Below, one piece after another: positions 31,305 through 43,410 of a DNA stretch of 64,000 nt (its first letter is position 1; each line of letters opens with the position of its first letter). Made by a program: the position numbers and the translations under genes. The stretch covers positions 32,535,030 to 32,599,029 of the forward strand of contig CM019718.1 in NCBI GenBank assembly GCA_009760885.1, read 5' to 3'. The notes under the pieces were generated by a model. The model saw nothing but the letters and a program-made list of their open reading frames with translations. It did not search any database and was not told the DNA's origin. The stretch is from Achatina immaculata (taxonomy: Eukaryota; Mollusca; Gastropoda; Stylommatophora; Achatinidae).

Positions 31305-31460
31305 GGCTGTTACATGAGGCTGTCGTATGAGGCTGTTACATGAGGCTGTCACATGAGGCTGCCATATGAGACTGTCAAATGAGGCTCTCGCATGAGATTA
31401 TCATATGAGCCTGTCAAATGAGCCTGTTACATGAGGCTGTCATGTGAGATTGATACATGA
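31305..31460. repeat. 13-bp minisatellite
   Basis: Degenerate tandem units of TGAGGCTGTCACA type, about 11 copies. Confidence 0.85.
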
Positions 31461-31509
31461 GTTTGGACACACTCATAGCTCGAGACTCAGCACCATTCCA
31501 ACGTTTATT

Positions 31510-32160
31510 TCATTTACTAACGTTTTCTTGTACTTATAACGTTTTTTGCACTTTTTCTTGTACTTATAACGTTTTTTGCACGTTTTCTTGTACTTATAAC
31601 GTTTCGTGTTTTTTTTCTTGTACTTATAACGTTTCTTATACTTTTTCTTGTATTATAACGTTTCTTATACTTTTTCTTGTATTATAACGTTTCTTGTACT
31701 TATAACGTTTCTTGTACTTTTTCTTGTACTTATAACGTTTCTTGTACTTTTTCTTGTACTTTTTCTTGTACTTACAACGTTTCTTGTACTTTTTCTTGTA
31801 CTTTTTCTTGTACTTACAACGTTTCTTGTACTTTTTCTTGTACTTTTTCTTGTACTTATAACGTTTCTTGTACATTTTCTTGTACTTTTTCTTGCACTTA
31901 TAACGTTTCTTGTACTTTTTCTTGTACTTCTAAGGTTTCTTGTACTTTTTCTTGTACTTTTAAGGTTTCTTGTACTTTTTCTTGTACTTTTTTTTCACTT
32001 ACAACGTTTCTTGTAAGTTTTCTTGTACTTTTTCTTGCACTTATAACGTTTCTTGTACTTTTTCTTGTACTTTTAAGGTTTCTTGTACTTTTTCTTGTAC
32101 TTTTTGTTGCACTTATAACGTTTCTTGTACTTAAAACGTTTCTTGTGCTTATTACATGTC
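31510..32160. repeat. TTCTTGTACTT-based minisatellite
   Basis: About 650 bp built from two short modules, CTTGTACTTTTT (about 12 bp) and CTTGTACTTATAACGTTT (18 bp), combined in varying order. ORFs through it are artefacts. Confidence 0.94.
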
Positions 32161-32650
32161 TTGTATACTATACAGATTTATCTAGATCTCTCTGCAACAA
32201 AACCATTTTTTAAATTTTATATTAATGGTTTTTCCACCTTCCCCCAATTCCCCCCCCCCCCCTTTTTCTCCTGCCGCCCCTCCACCCCCTTCCCCCGTAC
32301 ACTCCCTTTTCCCGTGCAATTTATATAAAAAAACGGGGGAGGGGGAATGGAGGGAGCTTAGGCTAAAGAAGAATGGAATATATAATCAAGACCAGTTCTC
32401 TCTCTCTCTCTGTTCTTGTGCTTCCTGTATGGAGCTACTGTTCGTGTGTTCTTTTCAGTTGTTTTACAGGATCGTGGGAAAAACAGGGGTCGGGGTGGGG
32501 TGGGGGTGGGGGTCAGAGGTGAAGTGGGAGCTGAAAAGTTTTGGTTTTTTTTTTTTTTAATTATTTTGCCAGCTAATCTCAACAACCGGAAATAGTTTCC
32601 GCTGAGTTACGAGCAGCCAAGTCTTTCCGGGTCACTGAATCTCGATAAGG
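32161..32650. other. No gene recognised
   Basis: C-runs and G-runs (32252-32265, 32495-32515) and short CT repeats; no gene supported. Confidence 0.45.
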
Positions 32651-32654
32651 TCAC

Positions 32655-32656
32655 TA

Positions 32657-32732
<76 letters not shown>

Positions 32733-32985
32733 CTTTTTCTCTCTTTCCTTTTTCTCTCTTTCCCTTTCTTTCTTTCTCTCTATCTCCCTCTCTCTTCTTC
32801 TATTTCTTTTTTTTCTCTCTCTCTCTCTCTTTCTATCTTTATCTCTTTTTCTGCCTCTTCTCTCTCCTTCTCTCTCTTTTTCTATCTTTAACTCTCTTTC
32901 TCTCTCTATTTCTTTTTTTATCTCTCTACCTCTTCTCTCTATTTCCCTATCTCTCCTCTCTCTCTCCCCCCCCCTCCCCCCTATT
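32655..32985. repeat. ATCT array and polypyrimidine tract
   Basis: ATCT repeats (32655-32732) continue into about 250 bp of nearly pure C/T sequence. Confidence 0.96.
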
Positions 32986-33151
32986 TGTAAGACGGGAAAC
33001 CCCAGGTATTGAGTTAGCTCTCACGGAAAACTTTCCTTGTTTGCTGTTCCAGCAAAAAAAAACTTGTCAATGAAAGTTGAAGCTCTTCCGCTGCCGGGTT
33101 AAAGGTCACTCAACGAAAAAGTTTAACCAAAACACATTTTTATTATTTATT

Positions 33152-33684
33152 ATACTCAGAGAAGACTAAAGTGGTGGTCATCTCAAAGAAAAGAATACCA
33201 CCAAAATGTAGCATTACCATCGATGGCGTAAAACTGAAACAAGTTGATAGATTCAAGTACTTAGGAACAATTATAACAGCTGATGGGAAATGTCACAATG
33301 AAATAAAAAGCAGACGTGCTCAGGCCAAGTCAGCATTCCAGAAAATGAGAAACATCTTGTGTAACAGATCCATATCAATAGAAACAAGATTCAGAGCACT
33401 TAAATGTTACATCGAGCCAATTTTGTTTTATGGATGTGAAGCATGGTCCATAAATAAGAGAGTACAGCGAGAAATGGAGGCCATGGAGATGTAGTTCATA
33501 AGAAGGATGTTGAAGGTACCATGGACACCCAAGTAAACCAGTGAAGAAGTCTTAAGAGAGGCTGGAGTTAAAAGGCAAATTATAGCAAAGATCAGAGGCA
33601 GATAAGCGAGATTTATAGGACATTTCCTGAGAATAGGAAAATTTTGTGGCAAATGGAAAAACTGATAGAAGAAAAGACAAAGGA

Positions 33685-33753
<69 letters not shown>

Positions 33754-33895
33754 ACTGGATGGACTGTCAGTGTGGCTAGGAAGAAAGTCACCGGTGGATC
33801 TCATAATCAAGTCTAAAGACAGGGAATTGTGGAGAGAAATGATCTCCTACGCCACGAGGCACGGCACTTGATTGATTGATTGATACTCAGAAAAG
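33152..33895 (+). pseudogene. RTE-type LINE, 5'-truncated copy with TSD
   Basis: Same family as 23045-24052: VVVISKKRIPP, KYLGTIITADGKC, LKCYIEPILFYGCEAWS, then stops, then DRELWREMISYATRHGT and a TTGA tail (33870-33882). It is flanked by ATACTCAGAGAAG (33152-33164) and ATACTCAGAAAAG (33883-33895), a 13-bp duplication with one mismatch. Several stops disrupt the reading frame. The region that reads GRRSRGRSR in the other copy is replaced by a GA run (33689-33749). Confidence 0.88.
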
Positions 33896-34050
33896 AATAA
33901 AGTTTGTGTAATAAATAACATTATCTAAATATCAAGGACAAGTCATAATACAGTGAAGGTCAATTCATCTTGCCAGATATTTGGACAGTGATCGATCAAA
34001 CTGTCACCATTTACCTGTCTCGAAAAGGAACTATACCGAGTGCAAGTCGA
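33896..34050. other. Short spacer
   Basis: No feature recognised between the RTE copy and the next minisatellite. Confidence 0.4.
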
Positions 34051-34051
34051 G

Positions 34052-34192
34052 TTATCCACTCTCACACAGTACCACTACATCATCCACTCTCACACAGTAC
34101 CACTACATCATCCACTCTCACACAGTACCACTACAGCATCCACTCTCACACAGTACCACTACAGCATCCACTCTCACACAGTTACGCTACAG
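34052..34192. repeat. 25-bp minisatellite, about 6 copies
   Basis: Unit CATCCACTCTCACACAGTAC plus CACTA. Confidence 0.95.
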
Positions 34193-34359
34193 TATCCAGG
34201 ACGTAAACAACATATATGTTCTAAGTACCTGTGTAAAGACTCTACGGGATTTCGTAGAACTGTTCTTCTTTCATGTGATCTCAGCGCGGTCATGTGATGA
34301 TTCTGGCAGTTCTCGGAGGTCCAACGAGAGTGACTGATTCTTTTTCCTTGGGGGGAGGG

Positions 34360-34367
34360 GGTGGGGA

Positions 34368-34416
<49 letters not shown>
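34360..34416. repeat. AG dinucleotide microsatellite
   Basis: AG run with one ACAG interruption. Confidence 0.96.
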
Positions 34417-34418
<2 letters not shown>

Positions 34419-34427
34419 GAAGACACT

Positions 34428-34735
34428 GTTCGAGCTGGCAGTCATTGAACCATAGATGACCAAGACCCTGTCTCACTCTACGTTGGTACTCTCCCCCCCC
34501 CCCCCCCAGTAATAAGACTAGCTTGGCTAACGGGGCAGGGGTGGCCATAGTCCCTATGGAGGTGGAGTCTGCTAAAGAAGTACTGTGCAACGCCTGCCTT
34601 TTCTTTATCTCCACCCAGGCTAAAGTGGCGCCTATAAGACCGCTGCAGGCCAGGCACAATCCTGTGTTTCAGCGCCTTTACTCCGTCGGTTGAACAGAAC
34701 GCCATCCTCGCAGTTCCAGAAGAAGAAGAAGACAC
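34428..34735 (+). mobile_element. SINE-like element with GAA tail, second copy
   Basis: Shares GGTGGAGTCTGCTAAAGAAG (34561-34580) with 18322-18341 and ends in CAGTTCCAGAAGAAGAAG. AAGACACT occurs before (about 34419) and after (about 34727), a possible short target duplication that partly overlaps the tail and is therefore weak. Confidence 0.5.
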
Positions 34736-34904
34736 TTTAAAAGTTTTTTTTTACAGAAACCAGCTTGCACTTATACCTGACCTGGCCTATTATTTTCCTA
34801 CACTTAACTTTTTTTTTTTTCCAAAAGGGCACCATTTTGTGATTTTTTTTTTTTTTAAATTGTATTTTTCACCAAGGCGACATATCATTAAAACTTCGAC
34901 CACT

Positions 34905-35486
34905 TGTACTCCTCTCCTTCCCCTCTCTCTCTTATATTCCTTTCCCCGCTCTCTCTCTCTCTCTCTCTCTCGTACTCCTTCCCCCCTCTCTCGTACTCCT
35001 TCCCCCTCTCTCGTACTCCTTCCCCCCTCTCTCGTACTCCTTCCCCGCTCTCTCTCTCTTGTACTCCTTCCCCCCTCTCTCGTACTCCTTCCCCGCTCTC
35101 TCGTACTCCTTCCCCGCTCTCTCTCTCTTATATTCCTTTCCCCGCTCTCTCTCTCTTGTACTCCTTCCCCCTCTCTCGTACTCCTTCCCCCCTCTCTCTC
35201 TTATATCCTTTCCCCGCTCTCTCTCTCTCGTACTCCTTCCCCCCTCTCTCGTACTCCTTCCCCCCTCTCTCTCTTATATTCCTTTCCCCGCTCTCTCTCT
35301 CTCTCTCTCGTACTCCTTCCCCCTCTCTCGTACTCCTTCCCCCCTCTCTCGTACTCCTTCCCCCCTCTCTCGTACTCCTTCCCCCCTCTCTCGTACTCCT
35401 TCCCCCTCTCTCTCTCTCTTATACTCCTCCCCCCTCTTTGTTGTACTCCTCCCCCATCTCTCCACCCCCCCCCCCAATCCCTCCTT
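34905..35486. repeat. About 20-bp CTCTCTCGTACTCCTTCCCC minisatellite
   Basis: Some 25-30 units with CT-length variation and TTATATTCC variants, ending in a C-run. It abuts the truncated 5' end of LINE A. Ser/Leu/Pro ORFs of over 200 codons here are artefacts. Confidence 0.95.
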
Positions 35487-36896
35487 TCTTTTCCTCAGGT
35501 GCGACCCAGCTAGAAAGCTAGAGACAGGTTTAGCCTCTTACATTTCTAGCACAGTTAACTTTTGTAGAAGAGAAGACCTGGAAACATCAGAGGTTGAATG
35601 TATCATGTTAGAAATTAACATATCAAATCTTACTCCAATTCTAATTAGTTATGTATACCGAAATCCAAATGCTTCAGCCGAGTGGTATGATCACTTTACG
35701 ACCATGATGGATGATGCTCTAATCTATAAATTCACGGACATAATCATTCTAGGCGACTTCAGTATAGATCTCAATCAGCCAAATCCTGCATGGAAGAACA
35801 TTTAACATCCTACAACTTCTCCCAAATTGTTAACAAACCTACTAGGGTAACTGAATCATCGTTAACACTAATAGATCATATTTATGTAGCTGATCCAGGA
35901 AACGTTACTGAATGTACTGTCCCTCATGTGTCGCTGAGTGATCACTACCCGGTCTACTGTACGTGGTCACATAAGTGGTATAAAATGTCTAAATACAAAC
36001 ATACCAGCATCAAATATAGAAACTTTAAAAACTTTAACTTGGAATTAATGTTAACTGATCTAAAAGCTTCGCCTCTTACGTACGTTTTCCAGTACAAATC
36101 CAGACCCGCTATCAAATACTGGATCGAGATATTTCGAAATATTTTTGACAAGCATGTCCCCATCAAAGAAATGAGAATAAACCACGTAACAAAATCCCCG
36201 TGGATAACTCCCGATATATTGCAACTGATGAGGAAACGGGATAAAGCTCACAAAAACAGAAATTTCAGTAGCTATCGTTCACTTAGGAATAAGGTGCAGT
36301 ATTTAATTAGGCAGGAAAAGAAAAATTACTTCAGAAATTTAGTGAAAGACAAAACTGATAGTAAATCAATCTGGAAAGCGATTAATACTGTTGTAAATAA
36401 AAGGAAGCAATCTGACCCACAAACACTTATTGGTGAACATACGTGCACTAACTTCAGTGAACATTTTAGGGAAGAAATTCTTATTACAAAATCTTCATTA
36501 CCGACCCCAAATTGCGACCTGAGCGTGTTGAAAACTTTCAGCGACAGTAAATGTGTAAAGCTAAAACAACTAAATATTCCTTTCCTCACAGTCGGTGAGG
36601 TTTATAACTACATCCGGTCCTTAAAGAACACTAACTCAGCAGGATGTGATGACATTAGTAACAAGATACTACGCTACGCTGCACCAGTTATCACAGACAC
36701 ACTAACATACGTATACAATTTGTGCATTGACAGACATTATTTCCCTGACGTTTTTAAACTCCTCAAAGTGTTTCCCCTTTTTAAATCTGGACAGACTAGT
36801 GACCTCTCAAACTATAGACCCATATCCATTTTGACATCATTATCTGAACCTCTTGAAAAACATATGCAAAAGTTAACACTGCTCCACATGCAATAA
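35487..36896 (+). pseudogene. LINE A (CR1/jockey-type): endonuclease and N-terminal RT
   Basis: Translation shows the apurinic-type endonuclease motifs GDFSIDL and SLSDHYPVY, then the linker QYLIRQEKKNYFRNLV, then the RT N-terminal part (SAGCDDISNKILRYAAPVI, SNYRPISIL). One frameshift near 35800 separates two ORFs (to 35805, and 35790-36896). The element continues at 38262 after a nested insertion. These enzymes nick target DNA and copy the element's RNA there. 5'-truncated and inactive. Confidence 0.88.
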
Positions 36897-36921
36897 AACA
36901 ATCTACTACTACTACTATTAT

Positions 36922-36986
<65 letters not shown>

Positions 36987-38261
36987 TTACTACTACTTCT
37001 TCTTTTTCTTCTTCTTCTTCTTTTTTTCTTCTTCTTCTTCTTCGTTCGCTTCTACCATCAAGATAGTCTCATTTAGGATGGAGGCTCAGAGCATCGTGGG
37101 GCTTTAGCCTGTAATCTCGGTGGGTCACAGAAGCGACATTGAGTGACACTGTGGTTTTCGATGCACCAGTTTAGTTTAGAGTTGGACTTTCTCACAGGAA
37201 AACCTCGACGTGGTTTGGATATGAATCACCGCCAGGTGAGAGGTGGTTGCCCATCCAGTCCAGCGTTGGACTTTCTCACTGGAAAACCTCAACGTGATTT
37301 GGATATAATATATCCCCGTCGGGTGAGAGGTGTTTGGCTGTCTAGACTGCACTGGTTCAATGTCTCCGACTTCAGCATTTTGTGGTCGTGGCCACTAGCC
37401 TTCCTAGTTGTGACCAGGACGGAACTTTTTTCAAGAAGGACGAATCATCGCCACTAGGGAGTTTCACCCCTGGATTAAGCCGGTTTAGGCTCCCAGTATG
37501 GGTGTATATAGGACTTGACTGGCCTCTAGAACGGAGGCTCCGTGATATGCATAGCCATCGAGTTTCACCATGGGTTAAGCCGGTTTAGGCATATTTCACC
37601 AGTATGGGTGTATATCGGACGCGGCCGGCCTCTAGAGCAGAGGTGCCGTGGTACGAGTAACTCTCGCCGCGAGTCTATTGGACATACCGATTAAACTTCA
37701 CTTTATCCTTTCCATCACCTTTTTTCACGGCGGCGCCGCACGGCAACCCTAATCGCATTTTTTTCATTCGCCGGTAGGAGTTTCATCCGACGCGCGGCAG
37801 CCAAAGAATCTCGCCAGCAGTGTTTGAGTAACCCTGACCTCGAGACTACTGGTTACGTCACTTAATCCTTTCCTTCACCTTTTCCGCGGTGGCGCCGCAC
37901 GGTAACCCTAATCGCATTTTTCTTCATTGGCCGGGAAGAGTTTCACCCTACGCACGTCAGCTGAAGAATTTCGCCAGCGGCTGGTTTTAAATCGGAGTTT
38001 TCCTTCTCCTAGATGAGCTACCAACCAAGACTCTCATCTACCCGAAGTGTCTGGTTTTCAGGCGCCAGATATTCGCCTTTCGCCCCTTCTGTCAGTTTAA
38101 ACAGTTCCGCCACGAGAAGGCCAGGAGCTGGACTTGGATTGTCAGAGGCTATTTGAGAGGCACGCATTGGAGACATTTAATTGGAGTGGAGAGCATATTC
38201 CCCCACCCCCCCCCCCCCATCCCATCTCTGGCTTACAGTCTTTAGAACCAACAAGCTACTA
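36897..38261 (-). mobile_element. GAA-tailed composite retroelement, copy 2, nested in LINE A
   Basis: Target duplications AACAATCTACTA (36897-36908) and AACAAGCTACTA (38250-38261), one mismatch, split LINE A. Just inside the left copy, CTA repeats (36903-36990) and TTC repeats (36990-37041) represent the element's minus-strand GAA tail and an expansion seeded by the CTACTA of the duplication. The element follows: TTCGTTCGCTTCTACC, TGGACTTTCTCAC-type VNTR units, GCCGGTTTAGGC units, GAATCTCGCCAGC blocks, and a 5' part with GGCGCCAGATATTCGCC. No protein is encoded. Confidence 0.85.
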
Positions 38262-39860
38262 ATAGACAGTCAGTCAAGTTTTAGACCAAATTACTCCTGC
38301 CACACAGCATTAACTAAAATGACAGAAAGCTGACTGTCTAATATAAATGATGACAAATTGTGTGGTGCTGTCTTTGTTGATTTCAAGTAAGCCTTCTATA
38401 ACACTGATCATGAAATTCTTGCAGAAAAAGTTGTAAGGTTATAGACCTAACAACATTTATTACATCTTTTCTCTCAGGTATAAAACAAGTAGTTTGCTTT
38501 AGAAACAAAATATCTGACTCTTCTGTGGTTGATACTGGTATTTCTCAAGGCTCCATTCTTGGTCCTCTTCTCTATATTAACAACTTACCATTACATTTAA
38601 AGCACTCTTCATGTGATCTTTTTGTTGATGACTGTACTGTTTACAATAGTGACTGTGACATCAATAACCTACAGACAACGCTCCAAAATGATATAAACAG
38701 TTTGATTAAATGGAGTAATAAAAATTGCATGTTGATAAACACCAACAAAACAAAATCCATGCACATCACTACAAGAGAGAAACTGCAGAATGCAACAAAA
38801 ACTTCACTACAGCTTTGTGCTGGGACTAAGGCAATAGAAAAATGTTCATGAACATAAAACTCTAAGACTCATCATTGATCAGCATTTAACCTGGAATTCT
38901 CACCTACATAACCTAACAAATTTGATTGCACAGAAAGTTTACCGACTAACCAAAATTAAACACTTTATCGACAAAGACACAAGAAAGATATACTACATAT
39001 CACACATACAAACACACTTAGATTACTGTTCCACAATCTGGGATGGATGCTCAGTCTCAAACACAAAAAGGCTCCACTCACTTCACAAGCGAGAATTAAA
39101 TCTGATTTGTGACAAATACCCGTTACAGACTGTAGATCAACACAAACAACTCAAAATTCTACCCCTCAAATATAGAGTCATTTTTAACAAAGTTACGTTT
39201 GTTCACAGAATTCTGTCCCACAATGCTCCTCCTTACTTGTGGTCACTGTTTACGTATAACACTAAACATAGCCAGCGTTTAAAAAACTGTCTTTTTCCTA
39301 AACCCAAGATTGATCTGTACAAGAAAAGCCTTGCATACTCTGCAGCACAATTCTGGAACACCCTTCCCTACCATTTAAAATCCATTAGTAATACTTCATC
39401 TTTTAACTCAAACCTGTTTCATTATCTACTTGTAACTATATGCCTCCATAGAATAACCAGCACTCTCTCAACACATGACTCGCCAACCATCAAGTACTAA
39501 AATGACATAGTTCGAAAAGTAACTTGTTAGACATTGTTTGACATTATTTTAATGTTTGTTAAAAACATATGTTAGAAAATCTGTATTGTCAATGTATTTT
39601 TGTTTATGTATATGTCTCTGTGTGTGTGCGTGTTATTTTATTAGGTTAATTACTACTTCTCTTTTACTTTGAATGCAATAGTTTAATCTTACACACCTTG
39701 TGATATGTTTTGTTTCCTAATGTAATTTGTATATTTGTATTAAATCAAGTGTGTGGGAAGAACGAAAAATGGAGTGATGAAGGGCAGAATGTAAGACAGG
39801 CCTGCGTGCCCAGTTCTTTACCCTTTAAAAATAAAGATCATTCATTCATTCACCCCCCCC
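38262..39860 (+). pseudogene. LINE A: C-terminal RT and 3' end
   Basis: Continues the RT: FRPNYSCHTALTKM, GAVFVDFK, then SQGSILGPLLYINNLPLHL, then FVDDCTVY (the catalytic box, with FVDD where active copies have ADD), and the C-terminal domain HLDYCSTIWDGCS and PPYLWSLF. Stops and frameshifts occur (38330-38450, 38850). The 3' UTR ends AATAAAGATC with an ATTC tail (39838-39850). Confidence 0.87.
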
Positions 39861-40635
39861 CCCCCTTACCTTTAAGAAAAACTCTCCCTTCTTTACTTTT
39901 GTTGAAATAAATGTGACAAATGTTAAAACGTGTTAGATAACAACAGCGATAAAGATAGAAAAAAGGAAAAAAGGAATGACAGTAATATGGCCCGGGCGGG
40001 CGGGCGGGGGGGGGGGGGTGGGTGTGAGGGGGGTTGTCACCATATTGTACCAGGAATTATCGCACTTAAGACTACAAACAACAATTTTTTTTAAAAATCA
40101 GAAGAAAAAAAAAACCAGATGGGTCCCCGGTGCTAAGTTGATAAAATAAAGTGAAAAAGAAATTACAACTTAAATGTCCCGAGAGATGAAAGTCCCCCCT
40201 TCAAAATCAAAGAAACAGGCGAAAAATGGGACATTAAAGAGAAACTTAAGTAGTTTAATACAGGCTCTAGACACCTGTGTTAAAACCGCACGGGGAGATT
40301 GACGTACAAACGCGACTGACGTCCCTGGTCGTTAAAAGACGGAAATAAAAGTCTCCGACCTTTGAAGCCGTCGCGGAGGAATATTTAAATTCCCTGTCCG
40401 GTTTAGGGTTTTATTGAACTGGCGGAGGGTTTTTATCGAAGGGTAATTGTCGGGCGAGTGGTGGAGTTGTTTTACGCAGTCTGCCAGTTCTCGGGTTTCA
40501 TTTGGGATTCTCTAATATGGGATCGTGGCTGGCGCGTGTGTAAGAACTTGGCCGTCTTGTCACGCACAACGGGAAAAGTTAGACTGCATAATCGGGACAC
40601 TTCCCATTAAGTCCATAATGAAAATCTGAAGAAGT
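39861..40635. other. No gene recognised
   Basis: Holds C- and G-runs (39854-39866, 40007-40018) and AT-rich sequence. No supported coding or RNA gene. Confidence 0.45.
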
Positions 40636-41160
40636 TCCGTGAAATTCGACAAACACAGAAAATAAGACCATGAAATTAGGAAAACACTGAAAATAAGACC
40701 ATGAAATTCGACAAACACAGACAATAACACCATAAAATTCGAAAAAACCACTGAAAATAAGACTTCTTCTTCTTCTTCTTCGTTCGCTTCTACCACCAAG
40801 ACCGCCCCGTGGTCCTCCTGAATTTACACCAGTGGTCCTCGATAGGTCCCGTGGTCCCCGACAGGACCACACGAAATCCACGAGAGGACCACAAAAGGTT
40901 CAGAGTATCGCAGGACTTGAGCCTGTATGAAATTGGAAAAAACACTGAATATAAGACCGTGAAATTCGACAAATAGACTATAATACCATGAAATTCGAAA
41001 AAAAAAACACTGAAAATAAAGATCCTGACATTCGACAGATATAGAAAAAAAGAATCATTGAAATACGACAAACACAAAATGTCATTGAAATGTCCACAAC
41101 AAAAAAAAAAGTCAGTGAAATTTAATGGAAAAGAAAATCAGTTCATGAAATTCAAAATAG
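40636..41160. repeat. Degenerate 25-30 bp minisatellite
   Basis: Units with ATGAAATTCGACAAACACAG and AAAATAAGAC, diverging to the right. A short element (40765-40928) interrupts the array. Confidence 0.8.
40765..40928 (-). mobile_element. GAA-tailed composite retroelement, 3' fragment
   Basis: On the minus strand it reads from TACAGGCTCAAG through several GGACCAC motifs to GGTGGTAGAAGCGAACGAAG and GAA repeats, about 160 bp of the 3' end of the composite family. Because it lies in a tandem array, true target duplications cannot be told apart from neighbouring repeat units. Confidence 0.85.
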
Positions 41161-41317
41161 AAAAAGATTTATGTACTGGGGGGGGGGGGGGAATCGATGA
41201 AATCTGACATACACATCAAATGTGGATGAAACGCTTACAAGGAAAATAAAGTATTCATAATATTCTGCAAGAAGGGCAGAAAGACCTATGACATGCGCCG
41301 TATTTTCTAAAAGCTAG

Positions 41318-41460
41318 AGCGCAGGAGTAAGCGAGGTCATTAGCGCACTGGTCTCTCATGGCAGAGGTCCTGGGTTTGAATCCAGCCGGGGGCGCCCTAG
41401 TCATTCAGCTGCAGAACTGGGTAAGGACCTGGAGAAGTAAAGCGGCCAGGCTTGATGCAG
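41318..41460 (+). mobile_element. tRNA-derived SINE head
   Basis: tRNA-like sequence with A-box-like GTCATTAGCGCACTGG (41337-41352) and B-box-like GGTTTGAATCC (41374-41384), followed by CAGCCGGGGGCGCC. It lacks a proper acceptor-stem pair and CCA-end context, so it is a SINE head. Confidence 0.6.
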
Positions 41461-41592
41461 ACCACTTCACACCCTGCGGTGTCCCAACACTTCACACCCT
41501 GCGGTGTCCCAACACTTCACACCCTGCAGTGTCCCAACACTTCACACCCTGCGGTGTCCCAACACTTCACACCCTGCAGTGTCCCAACATTT
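41461..41592. repeat. 25-bp minisatellite, 5 copies
   Basis: Unit ACTTCACACCCTGCGGTGTC plus CCAAC. Confidence 0.96.
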
Positions 41593-41970
41593 CAAGGAAG
41601 ATATGGACACTAGAGTCATGACCCACATGTGCCCCTGTGGTATAGCAGGGCTCGCTTTACCACCCCCACCCCCTCTTTTTTTTATTCAAATGATTTGGAG
41701 CACATATTTTCGTAACATTTGCACCTTAACGCACAACTATGAAAACACGTGGCCCGTGGGCTATATGTTACAAATTTTAATGCGGCCTTCCTTCATCATT
41801 CATCAGAACACTAGTACTTCTGTCAAGAACACACTTAAACTACGAAGAAAGCTTGACAAAGCGAGCATCATTTGTTATGTCCGCTTCGAGATGGAATGCG
41901 TAATTAGTAAACAAATGCATACATATGTACATAAATAAAAGTAGCCCCGTATACCTCGAGGAGATACATA

Positions 41971-43325
41971 CGAGGGGTGTTCAGAAAATAATGCACCACA
42001 TCGTTTTTTTTTCAGCTAATAATGGAGATAGAAGCATGGAGTTTTGCACACTTTAAGTATGGAGTGTGCCGATTGTGTCAACCAAATTCTACTGCAGCCG
42101 GTCAAAGAATATGGCTGCCCTAACCGTTGAAATGGAGCGTGTTAGCAACTTGCGGTATAAGCAGCGAATTGTGATAGAACTTCTCGTTGCAGAGAAGGAA
42201 ACTGTTGTGAACATTCACAAGTGTCTGTGTGATGTGTATGGAAGTTTTGCAGTGGACAGGAGTACAGTCGGTTGCTGGGTTCAGAGAATCAAAGAATCAA
42301 TAAGTAGAGATAAGGAGTTGCATGATCTGCTGCACTGTAGACATCCTGCCACAGCCACCAAGGCAGAAATGTTGATATGCGCTGAGGGCATTATTCTTAC
42401 TGATAGGCGTATCACTACTCAAAAGTTGGCCTTAAAGCTGTCAGTCAGCAATGGTAGAGCAAATGCAGTTATAAATGCTCTCGGATTTTCTAAGGTTCTT
42501 CGAAGTCTCACAAATGAGCATCGATTGCAAAGGAAAGCAATTTCTTCTGAATTGTTGGAGCGTTTCAATGCTGAAGGACAGAACTTTTTGGCTAAGATCT
42601 TAACAGGTGACGAAACCTGGACACATCATTTTGAACCTGAGACAAAAAGACAGTCAATGGAGTGGCATCTTCTGCAATCATCACAAAGAAAAAAAAATTC
42701 AAGACATCTCCTTCAGCTGGAAAAGTCATGAAAGTTATGATTACTGTCTTTTGGGACATTGAAGGTATGATTCTTGTGGATGTTATGCCAAGAGGAGAGA
42801 CAATCAACACGCAAGCTTACATTAAGACATTGGAAAAAACTCAATCAACGTTTTCGCAGAGTTCAGCCGCACAAGAACCCAGCAGACCTGCTTCTCCTTC
42901 ACGACACTGTGCGCCCTCACACAAGTCTGGCAACACGGGAAACAATCATCAAATTGGGTTGGACTATACTACCCCATCCACCCTATAGTCCAGATTTGGT
43001 ATCATCTGATTTCCATCTGTTTGGTCCACTTAAAGATGATGCACATCGAGGGGTAGGATTTGAAGATGACGAAGGAGTGATTCATGCAGCGAAGAAATGG
43101 CTACATAATCAAGAGAAAATCTGGTACGGGCTACGAATACATGCACTTGTTTCGTGCTGGCGTAAAGCTGTACAAGTTGATGGAGATTATGTTGAATAAT
43201 ACCTATGTTTACATGACATATCCGTGTATATTGTGTGTAAATTTCATGGTTTTTGAATAAACAGCTCTTGAGAAAATCGTATAAGAGATAAAGTGCCGAT
43301 GCTCTTATTTATTTTCAGTGATCTG
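41971..43325 (+). mobile_element. Mariner transposon, decayed
   Basis: Starts CGAGGGGTGTTCAGAAAATA directly after TA (41969-41970). The right terminal repeat near 43297-43322 is diverged. The transposase is read in three frames: 42066-42731 (N-terminal helix-turn-helix region, then GDETWTHH with the first catalytic Asp), about 42700-42850, and 42860-43199 (LLLLHDTVRPH and SPDLVSSDFHLFGPLK). The second and third Asp are separated by 34 residues, the DD34D spacing of mariner. The usual HDN is HDT. Two frameshifts make it non-functional; it would have cut and pasted the element at TA sites. Confidence 0.93.
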
Positions 43326-43410
43326 TCGGGACAGCGGAGGGGGGGGGGGGGGTCAGCATCACGCCAAGTTGCCTTCCCTTCCCCAGCTCCAGAAGAAGCC
43401 AGGTACCATT
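43326..43410 (+). mobile_element. SINE fragment (GGTACC-core family)
   Basis: After a G-run, GGTCAGCATCACGCC and CCAGGTACCATTTT match, in this orientation, the SINE at 6244-6510. Confidence 0.5.

Noticed and set aside
34839..35805. Ser/Leu/Pro-rich ORFs over 200 codons
   Set aside because: Translation of the 20-bp CT-rich minisatellite running into LINE A.
40765..40960. Target duplication of about 31 bp around the composite-element fragment
   Set aside because: The flanking similarity is explained by the tandem array in which the fragment sits.
41318..41400. tRNA gene
   Set aside because: Only promoter boxes are tRNA-like; stems do not close.
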